A stretch of DNA of 6,268 nt. Source: Proteobacteria bacterium UBA6908. Its GTDB lineage: Bacteria; Pseudomonadota; Gammaproteobacteria; Acidiferrobacterales; UBA6901. Both the position numbers and the translations under genes were made by a program. Shown one piece after another: positions 1 through 5,126 of the stretch; position 1 is the first letter of the stretch, and each line of letters opens with the position of its first letter. The stretch is from assembly GCA_002451085.1 (NCBI GenBank), contig DKBE01000010.1, positions 1 to 6,268 on the forward strand, in the 5' to 3' direction. The notes beneath the pieces are model-generated. The model saw only the letters and a program-made list of their open reading frames with translations. It made no database searches and was not told the origin of the DNA.

Positions 1-210
1 GCCGCGCCCGCAAAACAGGATGTGTTGTCGGACTTGAGACCGGAAATCATCGAGGTATTCGCCTGCGGTGATTATTGTCCGGGTCCGCGAGAGCAGTACC
101 TGGTGAAGGCCTACAAAGGCGTCAACACCCGCGAGGAATGTCTGCGGATCGGCGGCCAGCCACATGAGTATGTCGGCTGGGGAAAGCACTTTGTGTGCAT
201 CGCCGAATAA
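1..210 (+). CDS. C-terminal part of a small cysteine-containing protein, probably exported (5' end outside window)
   Basis: The reading frame is open from the first base of the window (codon 1 = GCC) to a TAA at 208-210, giving 69 residues. The true start probably lies upstream. A GTG at 22 could start a 62-residue protein, but no convincing ribosome binding site precedes it. The visible part begins with an Ala/Pro-rich stretch (AAPAKQ), typical of the region just after a signal peptide. It has four cysteines at visible residues 22, 26, 47 and 66 (ACGDYC, EECL, FVCIAE), an even number that would suit two disulfide bonds in the periplasm; that is inference. The C-terminal half is rich in aromatic and glycine residues (YVGWGKHF). 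I do not recognise the family. It converges on the lipoprotein gene at 269-718 and ends 15 bases before the hairpin at 226-256. Confidence 0.6.
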   Translation, partial: AAPAKQDVLSDLRPEIIEVFACGDYCPGPREQYLVKAYKGVNTREECLRIGGQPHEYVGWGKHFVCIAE

Positions 211-225
211 CGGCTGATGCACTGG

Positions 226-256
226 GCCGGCGTGATCAATAACAGATCACGCCGGC
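226..256. terminator. Perfect 12-bp hairpin between convergent genes, candidate bidirectional terminator
   Basis: GCCGGCGTGATC (226-237) and its exact reverse complement GATCACGCCGGC (245-256) flank a 7-base loop (AATAACA). The hairpin lies between the stop codons of two convergent genes (210 on +, 269 on -), where a shared terminator is expected. The + strand stem is followed by TTGTTC, only a weak U-tract; the - strand has no U-tract. It may therefore work as a weak intrinsic terminator or as an RNA 3'-end protecting stem. Confidence 0.65.
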
Positions 257-268
257 TTGTTCAGAAAG

Positions 269-718
269 TTACTTCTTCGGACGGAAGTAACGACTGTGCT
301 TGGCCTCCAGTTGAGCCGAGGCACCTTTCCATTTCTCGGCGCCGACGGCGGATGCCAGTTCTTCATGCATGCGGCCAATGGTGCGCAATGCCTGATCCTG
401 CGTCTGGTTTTGATCCGCTCCGAGTTTCGACAGGGTCGCCGAATCGCGGCCGGAGGCCACAGCCAGCATCAGTTCCTGCTGGGCGTGCATGGCCGCAGCC
501 ACTTCACGGCGGGCGGTGGGCTCGTAGCGGTCGAGAATGCCCTGCGCCGCCTTGAGTTGGGCGTCATCGACTTTCTGGTCTTTGAGTACATCGAGGATGG
601 TGTCCTTACCGTGCTCGAAGAATTTCACGGCAAAACGGTCCGGATCGGGGGCGTGTGGCGCGCAGGCAGCGAGCGCGAGGCCAGCCACAGCCAGTAACAT
701 CAGGGCGGTGCGTTTCAT
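269..718 (-). CDS. Periplasmic lipoprotein, possibly CpxP/Spy-like
   Basis: A 149-residue protein with a clear lipoprotein signal: positively charged MKRT, a hydrophobic stretch to residue 17, and a lipobox LAAC with Cys19 as the predicted lipidated residue. Ala at +2 (no Asp) favours the outer membrane. The mature part is highly charged and predicted by eye to be mostly helical, with Gln/His/Glu/Ala-rich segments (AAMHAQQEL around residues 75-83, GRMHEELASAV around 114-124) and a basic end (RYFRPKK). This resembles the small all-helical periplasmic proteins of the CpxP/Spy/LTxxQ type, which bind misfolded proteins or sense metals. The LTxxQ motif itself is not seen, so the family link is tentative. 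The start is well supported: AAGGAG at 729-724 lies 5 bases before the ATG. The gene is monocistronic, converging on the gene at 1-210 and divergent from the one at 978. Confidence 0.85.
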   Translation of the reverse strand: MKRTALMLLAVAGLALAACAPHAPDPDRFAVKFFEHGKDTILDVLKDQKVDDAQLKAAQGILDRYEPTARREVAAAMHAQQELMLAVASGRDSATLSKLGADQNQTQDQALRTIGRMHEELASAVGAEKWKGASAQLEAKHSRYFRPKK

Positions 719-977
719 GGGATCTCCTTAATATTTTCTGCACAAACAGTAAAAAAAGGTCGTGCGCATACACAGCATGCCGACTCGAGATTTGACGCCA
801 ATTCGATCGGTCAGTTCCCGATAGCGCCAATTCCCTGATCAAGATGGTATTTCTATTCGATACGGCCGCAGGCCAGGTGGGGGATCGACCCGATTCATGG
901 ATCTCGGCAGTCTGGAGAATGCGTCATCCGCGGCTATAGTTTCAGCGTGCCGGGTGACCGTCCGGCGTTCCAATCAA
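719..977. other. Divergent intergenic region with short repeats
   Basis: These 259 bases separate the 5' ends of the lipoprotein gene (-) and the exported-protein gene (+) and must hold both promoters. Visible elements are the lipoprotein Shine-Dalgarno site (724-729), an A7 run (751-757), two exact copies of CGCCAATTC (796-804 and 825-833), an inverted repeat ATCGG/CCGAT between them (806-810 and 818-822), and a possible forward promoter at 913-940. An in-frame ATG at 897 would extend the downstream protein by 27 residues, but this would bury its signal peptide. I see no separate gene here. Confidence 0.5.
913..940 (+). promoter_or_regulatory. Possible sigma70-type promoter for the exported-protein gene
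   Basis: TATAGT at 935-940 matches five of six bases of the -10 consensus. TGGAGA at 913-918, with a 16-base spacer, matches four of six of the -35 consensus. Transcription would begin near 947, leaving a leader of about 30-45 bases. The leader contains an inverted repeat GCCGG (949-953)/CCGGC (962-966). The match is suggestive only. Confidence 0.3.
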
Positions 978-1298
978 ATGGGGGCAAGCGTGCGAAATGG
1001 TGCTCGTAGTTTCTTCTTGGCGGTGCTGACTTGTATCGGGCTGTGCGGCCCACTGAGTCACGCGGATGATGACCCGGCCTCGAGGGCCAATGCCGCGGTT
1101 TCGAATATTCTCTTCGATTACGATGCCGATCAGTTTGCCAGTTTCGCGATTCGCGATGACGGTTTTGTCGACATCACCTTTGCGCGCAATACGCCGGATG
1201 TCCTGTACGCCGAGATGATCAACAAGCTGCGTGCCCATCCGGATATCAAAGGAGTGCTGCCCGGCAAAGGGGGTCCGGTCTGTTCGCAATTTAATTGA
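978..1298 (+). CDS. Small secreted protein of unknown function
   Basis: The frame from the ATG at 978 gives 106 residues ending at TGA 1296-1298. The N-terminus is a good Sec signal peptide: basic (VRNGAR), hydrophobic (FFLAVLTCIGLCG), then a small-residue cleavage site SHA at residues 27-29, leaving a mature protein starting DDDPAS. The mature domain is about 77 residues, acidic in its first half, with alternating hydrophobic segments (SFAIRDDG, FVDITFARN) followed by a likely helix (YAEMINKLRAHPD). It ends near a lone cysteine (PVCSQFN). A GTG at 990 is an equally good start, since GGGG at 981-984 could serve as a weak ribosome site and the signal peptide would be kept. I do not recognise the family; the small strand-strand-helix pattern is only loosely like BON-type periplasmic domains. 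It converges on the thioredoxin-like gene, with 36 bases between stops. Confidence 0.75.
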   Translation: MGASVRNGARSFFLAVLTCIGLCGPLSHADDDPASRANAAVSNILFDYDADQFASFAIRDDGFVDITFARNTPDVLYAEMINKLRAHPDIKGVLPGKGGPVCSQFN

Positions 1299-1315
1299 AT
1301 GAGCTACACGTGTCG

Positions 1316-1326
1316 CCGCATGGCGG
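1316..1326. terminator. Short hairpin between convergent genes, weak terminator candidate
   Basis: CCGC (1316-1319) and GCGG (1323-1326) can form a 4-bp stem around ATG, in the 36-base gap between the convergent stops at 1298 and 1335. An alternative register pairs CGCC (1314-1317) with GGCG (1322-1325). There is no U-tract on either strand, so terminator function is doubtful. Confidence 0.2.
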
Positions 1327-1334
1327 TTGAGTGC

Positions 1335-1682
1335 CTACGGCGCCTCTTGCGCCGGTGACGCGAGCAAAGCGGTAATGGCCACCTTGAGTTTATCGGGACG
1401 GGCCTCGCACTGAAGTGCGCCGTGGTAGTGGCCGGCTTGATACAAGAACAGCGCCGGCAGATGAAACACATTGAACTCACGTGCCAATCCTAGGGCATGG
1501 CCGGCGTCGACTTCAAACAGTGTCAGGTCCGGATGCTGTGTGTGGTCGTCGGCCAGCATTTGTTTCCATGCCCGGCAACTGCCGCAGCCCTGGCTCGTGA
1601 ATACCACCAGCGCCACACCCGGCGTCTGTGCCAGTTGCTGGTGAAAGGTGAACTCGTCCAGCGGGATGAGTGCAGGCATCAT
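1335..1682 (-). CDS. Thioredoxin-like protein with CGSC active site
   Basis: A small single-domain thioredoxin-fold protein, probably a cytoplasmic thiol-disulfide reductase, as there is no signal peptide or membrane segment. Counting from the second of two adjacent ATGs (1679), it is 114 residues. The segment VALVVFTSQGCGSCRAWKQ carries the redox motif CGSC at 32-35, in place of the usual CGPC. It is followed by the strand LTLFEVDAG (52-60) and the expected cis-proline in HLPAL (Pro75), then a final strand, Gly and helix (LFLYQAGHYHGAL, then PDKLKVAITALL). Length fits a canonical thioredoxin of about 105-115 residues. The start is uncertain: ATG at 1682 or 1679, with no clear Shine-Dalgarno site. 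A GTG at 1718 would add 12 residues that do not belong to the fold. The gene is divergent from yjbQ and has a palindrome at 1708-1723 just upstream. Its substrate is not evident from the context. Confidence 0.85.
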   Translation of the reverse strand: MMPALIPLDEFTFHQQLAQTPGVALVVFTSQGCGSCRAWKQMLADDHTQHPDLTLFEVDAGHALGLAREFNVFHLPALFLYQAGHYHGALQCEARPDKLKVAITALLASPAQEAP

Positions 1683-1707
1683 CGAGTTCGTGAGTGTTGA
1701 GCGTCGA

Positions 1708-1723
1708 GCATTGTACACAATGC
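1708..1723. promoter_or_regulatory. 16-base palindrome in the divergent promoter region, candidate operator
   Basis: GCATTGT (1708-1714) and ACAATGC (1717-1723) are perfect inverted copies around a 2-base centre (AC), giving the element GCATTGTACACAATGC. It sits 26 bases before the thioredoxin-like start and 63 bases before yjbQ. On the - strand it contains TACAAT (1715-1710), five of six matches to a -10 box, so a protein bound here could block that promoter. The symmetry and size suit a dimeric transcription factor; the regulator is unknown. Confidence 0.45.
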
Positions 1724-1786
1724 CCGGGAGGCGCGCGCTGACGCTGGATTTGCAGGCACTGTGTAGAATGCCGCAAGGGAGGACGC

Positions 1787-2194
1787 ATGATCCGTCAGAT
1801 CACCATCACCACGCGCGGCCAGGGGCTGCTCGACTGTACCGAGGCGGTGCAGGCGGTGGTGCGCGACAGCGGTCTGCGCGAGGGATTGTGCACGGTGTTC
1901 ATCCAGCACACTTCGGCGAGTCTCGTGATTCAGGAGAATGCCGATCCCTCGGCACGTCACGATCTCGAGCGTTGGCTGAACCGGCTGGTCGCAGAGCGCG
2001 ATCCGCTCTACACACATACCACCGAGGGGTCGGATGACATGCCGGCCCATATCAAGGCGGCGCTGACCGCCACCTCTCTGGCAATCCCGGTTCTGGATGG
2101 CCGGCTTGCACTTGGGGCCTGGCAGGGGATTTACCTGTGGGAGCATCGGCACGAGTGGGGCACGCGCCAACTGGTGCTGCACATCGGGGAGTGA
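1787..2194 (+). CDS. yjbQ: YjbQ-family protein (UPF0047)
   Basis: A 135-residue protein matching the YjbQ/UPF0047 family along its full length. Family hallmarks are the segment HTSASLVIQENAD (residues 41-53), where the conserved His and Glu/Asp cluster lies, then YTHTTEGSDDMPAHI (75-89), and the C-terminal block GRLALGAWQGIYLWEHR (104-120). The E. coli member has weak thiamine-phosphate-synthase-like activity, and annotation pipelines often call the family secondary thiamine-phosphate synthase; its true physiological role is not settled. It is a soluble cytoplasmic protein. The start is firm: a strong Shine-Dalgarno site AAGGGAGGA (1775-1783) lies 3 bases before the ATG. A -10-like TAGAAT at 1764-1769 would start transcription almost at the Shine-Dalgarno site, so this promoter call is weak. 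It converges with the next gene, with only 4 bases between stop codons. Confidence 0.95.
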   Translation: MIRQITITTRGQGLLDCTEAVQAVVRDSGLREGLCTVFIQHTSASLVIQENADPSARHDLERWLNRLVAERDPLYTHTTEGSDDMPAHIKAALTATSLAIPVLDGRLALGAWQGIYLWEHRHEWGTRQLVLHIGE

Positions 2195-2198
2195 GGAG

Positions 2199-2399
2199 TC
2201 AGGCCACAGCCAGTGCGCTCAGCCGGGAGCGATGGTTTTCGAGCAGGTTTTCGTACGAGCGAATGAGCGCTTTCTCATAGGCCGAATCACGGCCTTCATT
2301 CAGCTGCATCACGCGGGTTTCCAGACTGGCGATTTCGGCCAGCAACGTACCGATCAGGGCCGGATCGGCGTTAGAAAGGCCCGGGGGCGTTCGATTCAT
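2199..2399 (-). CDS. Small helical protein of unknown function
   Basis: A 66-residue cytoplasmic protein with no signal peptide, membrane segment or cysteine. After a short Pro-containing start (MNRTPPGLSNADP), the rest reads as one or two long amphipathic helices, with leucines and isoleucines at heptad-like spacing (LIGTLLAEIASLETRVMQL, then SYENLLENHRSRLSAL). This suggests a short coiled-coil hairpin or dimer. The start is supported by AGGA (2412-2409), 9 bases before the ATG, and the region immediately upstream is non-coding. I do not recognise the family. The gene is divergent from the cyclopropane-synthase-family gene at 2574 and converges tightly on yjbQ. Confidence 0.65.
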   Translation of the reverse strand: MNRTPPGLSNADPALIGTLLAEIASLETRVMQLNEGRDSAYEKALIRSYENLLENHRSRLSALAVA

Positions 2400-2573
2400 A
2401 ATGATTTCCTCATGTTAGGTAGGGGCACCGTAGCGGTCCTGGGTGACAGCGTGATGACAAGCCATCCTCGTTACACAGGTCATGGGGGACGGGTTGCCGT
2501 ACAGTCACCGGGCATGGCAGGATGAAATCAGCTGGATCGCTGTACTTCTCGACTTTTCACCGGGAGGCCAAGC
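2400..2573. other. Divergent intergenic region upstream of the lipid methyltransferase gene
   Basis: These 174 bases must hold the promoters of the small helical-protein gene (-) and the methyltransferase-oxidoreductase pair (+). Apart from the two ribosome binding sites (2409-2412 on -, 2562-2567 on +), I see no convincing -35/-10 pair, palindrome or terminator. TTGCCG (2494-2499) with CAGGAT (2518-2523) is only a poor match. Confidence 0.4.
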
Positions 2574-3899
2574 ATGGATCAGCAATACAAGGGACTCAGT
2601 GACATAAGGCGCATTACCGCCCCGACCCAGTCGCCGGTCGATCCGGCTCGTCGTCCGGCCCGTGGTGTGAGGGCATGGGAACGTGCCGCGCTGCACTGGT
2701 TGCTCAAGACCTTCGGTAATCCACCGCTGCACTTCGTAATGTGGAACGGGGAGGTCATCTCGAACTCCCAGGAAGCCCCGGTAGCCCGCATCCATTTTCG
2801 CGAGCCCGGGGCGCTCTACCGGATGCTGCTCGACGCCGAACTTTTTTTTGGCGACGACTACAGCTCAGGGCGTATCGAGGTTGAAGGTTATTTCGTCGAA
2901 TTCCTCGAACAGATCTATCGTGGAATTGCCCACGCTCCCAAACCGGGTTTTGTGCGGCAAATGCTGCAGGCATGGTTACGTCGGCCGCGGAATAACTCGC
3001 TGGAAGGCTCGCAAGAGAATATCCATCATCATTACGACCTCGGTAACGATTTCTATCGGTTGTGGCTGGACGAAGAAATGCAATACACCTGCGCCTATTT
3101 TGCCCAGGCGGCCATGTCACTTGAAGAGGCGCAGCGCGCCAAGATGGATCATGTGTGCCGCAAGCTGGAGCTTAAGCCCGGCATGACCGTGGTCGAGGCC
3201 GGCTGCGGTTGGGGTGGATTGGCACGCCACATGGCGTTGAACTATGGCGTGAAGGTGCGTTCGTACAATATTTCGCATCAGCAAATCATGTATGCCACGC
3301 ACCGTGCGCGTGCAGAAGGCTACGCCAACCGTGTCGAGTACGTGGAAGATGATTACCGAAATATCCGCGGCCACTTTGACGCTTTTGTGTCCGTCGGCAT
3401 GCTCGAGCATGTTGGCATCGATCATTATCCGGTGCTCGGTGAAGTGGCCGCCAATTCACTCAAGGAGAATGGTCGTGGCCTGATTCACAGCATTGGCCGC
3501 AATCGGCCGGGCATGATGAATGCCTGGATCGAGAAACGAATCTTCCCGGGCGGTCATCCACCGGCACTTAGCGAGATGATGCAGATTTTTGAACCGAACC
3601 GGTTTGCGGTTCTGGACGTCGAGAACATCCGGCTGCATTACGCCAAGACCCTGGCCTACTGGCTGGAACGGTTTGAAGCGAATGTCGACACTATTACCAC
3701 GCAGACCTCACCGGAGTTTGTGCGTGCCTGGCGCCTGTACCTGGCCGGTTCCATGGCCGCGTTTACCGCCGGTGATCTGCAGCTGTTCCAGATTGTATTC
3801 GCACATGGGCACAGCAATGAGGTGCCGTGGACCCGCTGGCACCTGTACCACGACCGGGATCCGAAGAAGGAAACGGCATGGAATCGTGTGACGTCCTGA
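2574..3899 (+). CDS. Cyclopropane-fatty-acyl-phospholipid synthase family methyltransferase
   Basis: A 441-residue SAM-dependent methyltransferase. Family members transfer a methylene or methyl group from S-adenosylmethionine to the cis double bond of phospholipid acyl chains at the inner membrane. The N-terminal lipid-binding domain (about 40-135) is followed by HHHYDLGNDFYRLWLDEEMQ (151-170) and SAM motif I EAGCGWGG (208-215). Aligned by eye with E. coli Cfa, all five bicarbonate-site residues are kept: Cys173 (YTCAYF), Glu278 (GMLEHVG), His305 and Ile307 (HSIG), and Tyr356 (HYAKTL). The enzyme is therefore expected to be active. It is about 60 residues longer than E. coli Cfa (382), partly from an N-terminal basic, Pro-rich tail (residues 1-32). 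The segment after motif I (VRSYNISHQQ) differs from the usual GVTxS form, suggesting a distinct subfamily. GGGAGG (2562-2567), 6 bases before the ATG, supports the start. It overlaps the next gene by 22 bases. It is not named cfa because the product could be a different methylated lipid. Confidence 0.93.
   Translation: MDQQYKGLSDIRRITAPTQSPVDPARRPARGVRAWERAALHWLLKTFGNPPLHFVMWNGEVISNSQEAPVARIHFREPGALYRMLLDAELFFGDDYSSGRIEVEGYFVEFLEQIYRGIAHAPKPGFVRQMLQAWLRRPRNNSLEGSQENIHHHYDLGNDFYRLWLDEEMQYTCAYFAQAAMSLEEAQRAKMDHVCRKLELKPGMTVVEAGCGWGGLARHMALNYGVKVRSYNISHQQIMYATHRARAEGYANRVEYVEDDYRNIRGHFDAFVSVGMLEHVGIDHYPVLGEVAANSLKENGRGLIHSIGRNRPGMMNAWIEKRIFPGGHPPALSEMMQIFEPNRFAVLDVENIRLHYAKTLAYWLERFEANVDTITTQTSPEFVRAWRLYLAGSMAAFTAGDLQLFQIVFAHGHSNEVPWTRWHLYHDRDPKKETAWNRVTS
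3864..3872 (+). promoter_or_regulatory. Ribosome binding site inside the upstream gene
   Basis: AAGAAGGAA within the 3' end of the methyltransferase gene lies 5 bases before the ATG at 3878. It decides the oxidoreductase start over an upstream in-frame ATG at 3827, because the residues from 3878 onward (MESCDVLIVGGG) begin directly with the FAD-binding strand, as expected. The overlap suggests translational coupling. Confidence 0.7.
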
Positions 3900-5005
3900 T
3901 CGTCGGCGGCGGTCCGGCCGGCTCGACGCTGGCGTGGAAGCTGCGCGCGGCCGGGGTCGATGTTGCGATCCTCGACAAGAAGGTCTTCCCGCGCGACAAG
4001 ACTTGCGCCGGCTGGGTGACACCGGCGGTGGTTGAAACCCTCAAGCTTGATACTGCCGACTACACCAACGGCCGGATCTTGCAACCGATCCGGCGCTTCA
4101 TTACCGGCACCATCGGCGACCGACCGGTGGAAACCGAATACGGCGAGATTGTGAGCTACGGCATCCGCCGCTATGAGTTCGACGACTACCTGCTCAAACG
4201 CTGCGGTGCACGCCTGTTTCTGGGCGAGCCATTCAAGGGCCTCAAGCACGAAGGCGGCGCCTGGGTGGTGAACAATCAATACCGCGCTCCGCTGGTCATC
4301 GGCGCCGGCGGACACTTCTGCCCGGTGGCACGCTACCTCGGTGCCAACCTCGGTTCGGATGAGCGCATCATCGCGGCACAGGAAATCGAGTTCGAGATGA
4401 GCGATGCTCAACGCACCGCCTGCCGTGTCGGCGAGGATCGCCCGGAGCTGTACTTCTGTGACGACCTCAAGGGCTATGGCTGGGTGTTCCGCAAGGGCAA
4501 CTTCCTCAATATCGGTCTTGGACGCGAGGATAACCACAAGCTCAGCGAACATGTGAATGCGTTCTGTGACGGTCTGAAGGAGCAGGGTCGTATCCCGACC
4601 GACATGCCAACCAAGTTCCATGGCCACGCCTATCTGCTGTATCCGTTGGCACCGCGTTCACTGGTGGACGACGGTTTGATGCTGATCGGCGACGCCGCCG
4701 GGCTCGCCTACGCGCAAAGCGGCGAGGGCATCCGCCCGGCCGTGGAATCCGCCATCTTCGCCGCCGAGACTATTCTCGCCGCCAACGGCAATTACTCGCG
4801 CGCGATGCTCGAATCGTATGTCACCCGACTCACGGCACGCTTCGGTCAGCGCCTGCAAGGTGAGTTGCCACCCGACCCGGCCGGTCTCGGCCAGCGCCTG
4901 AAACGGGGCCTGGCCCACTGGCTGCTGCGCCGCAGTTGGTTTGCCCGTCACGTGGTGATCGATCGCTGGTTCCTGCACCGCCAGCAGCCGACGCTGCCGG
5001 GGTAA
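3878..5005 (+). CDS. FAD-dependent oxidoreductase, geranylgeranyl-reductase/FixC type
   Basis: A 375-residue flavoprotein of the p-hydroxybenzoate-hydroxylase-like FAD superfamily, in the branch containing geranylgeranyl reductases and FixC. In order it shows the Rossmann FAD motif VGGGPAGS (residues 9-16), FPRDKTCAGW (37-46), which carries the Lys-x-Cys typical of this branch, a DG-like motif IGAGGHFCPVAR (141-152), and the second FAD motif IGDAAG (270-275) followed by SGEGIRPA (281-288). There is no signal peptide or membrane span, but the basic, aromatic C-terminus (about 339-368: LAHWLLRRSWFARH) could sit on a membrane. Length fits the family (about 370-410). Known relatives reduce isoprenoid double bonds of membrane lipids or chlorophyll precursors, or pass electrons from quinones. 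The 22-base overlap with the methyltransferase gene points to a shared lipid substrate, which is inference. An aromatic-ring hydroxylase or halogenase role is less likely on sequence character. Confidence 0.9.
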   Translation: MESCDVLIVGGGPAGSTLAWKLRAAGVDVAILDKKVFPRDKTCAGWVTPAVVETLKLDTADYTNGRILQPIRRFITGTIGDRPVETEYGEIVSYGIRRYEFDDYLLKRCGARLFLGEPFKGLKHEGGAWVVNNQYRAPLVIGAGGHFCPVARYLGANLGSDERIIAAQEIEFEMSDAQRTACRVGEDRPELYFCDDLKGYGWVFRKGNFLNIGLGREDNHKLSEHVNAFCDGLKEQGRIPTDMPTKFHGHAYLLYPLAPRSLVDDGLMLIGDAAGLAYAQSGEGIRPAVESAIFAAETILAANGNYSRAMLESYVTRLTARFGQRLQGELPPDPAGLGQRLKRGLAHWLLRRSWFARHVVIDRWFLHRQQPTLPG

Positions 5006-5016
5006 AAACCTGGCCG

Positions 5017-5033
5017 GGCGCGCATTCCGCGCC
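5017..5033 (+). terminator. GC-rich hairpin after the oxidoreductase gene
   Basis: GGCGCG (5017-5022) and CGCGCC (5028-5033) form a perfect 6-bp stem around CATTC, 11 bases after the TAA. No U-tract follows, so intrinsic termination would be weak. A Rho-dependent or pausing role is possible. Confidence 0.35.
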
Positions 5034-5038
5034 TGCGT

Positions 5039-5044
5039 TATACT
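5039..5044 (+). promoter_or_regulatory. Possible -10 element upstream of the YgiQ-family gene
   Basis: TATACT matches five of six bases of the -10 consensus and lies in the gap before the gene at 5127. A transcript starting near 5051 would have a leader of about 76 bases. No matching -35 is seen at 16-18 bases upstream, where the GC-rich hairpin lies, so the promoter may need an activator or may not be real. Confidence 0.25.
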
Positions 5045-5078
5045 GGTCTGACTCATTCGCATTACCCGCAAGTCCCTT

Positions 5079-5100
5079 GGGGAACGCCAGCAACGTCCCC
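5079..5100 (+). other. Possible leader hairpin before the YgiQ-family gene
   Basis: GGGGAACG (5079-5086) and CGTCCCC (5094-5100) can pair with one bulged A around CCAGCAA. The stem ends 26 bases before the ATG at 5127, which has no clear Shine-Dalgarno site. It could affect translation or be incidental in GC-rich DNA. Confidence 0.25.
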
Positions 5101-5126
5101 ATCTAGCCCGAAACCGGCGATACCCC

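Noticed and set aside
257..697. Open frame on the + strand opposite the lipoprotein gene
   Set aside because: The - strand frame has a lipobox signal peptide and a strong ribosome site; the + frame has neither and starts inside the terminator-adjacent region.
897..977. N-terminal extension of the secreted protein from the ATG at 897
   Set aside because: It would place 27 non-hydrophobic residues ahead of a good signal peptide, and a possible promoter (-10 at 935-940) lies inside it.
1679..2182. Open frame on the - strand opposite yjbQ
   Set aside because: yjbQ matches its family over the full length with a strong Shine-Dalgarno site; the antisense frame shows no motif.
3827..3877. Upstream ATG start for the FAD oxidoreductase
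   Set aside because: The extra 17 residues precede the canonical FAD-binding strand, and the good ribosome site points to 3878.
3656..4627. Long open frame on the - strand (about 323 codons) opposite the methyltransferase/oxidoreductase junction
   Set aside because: It is antisense to two genes with clear family motifs, has no ribosome site or recognisable motif, and is of the kind that GC-rich codon use creates on the opposite strand.
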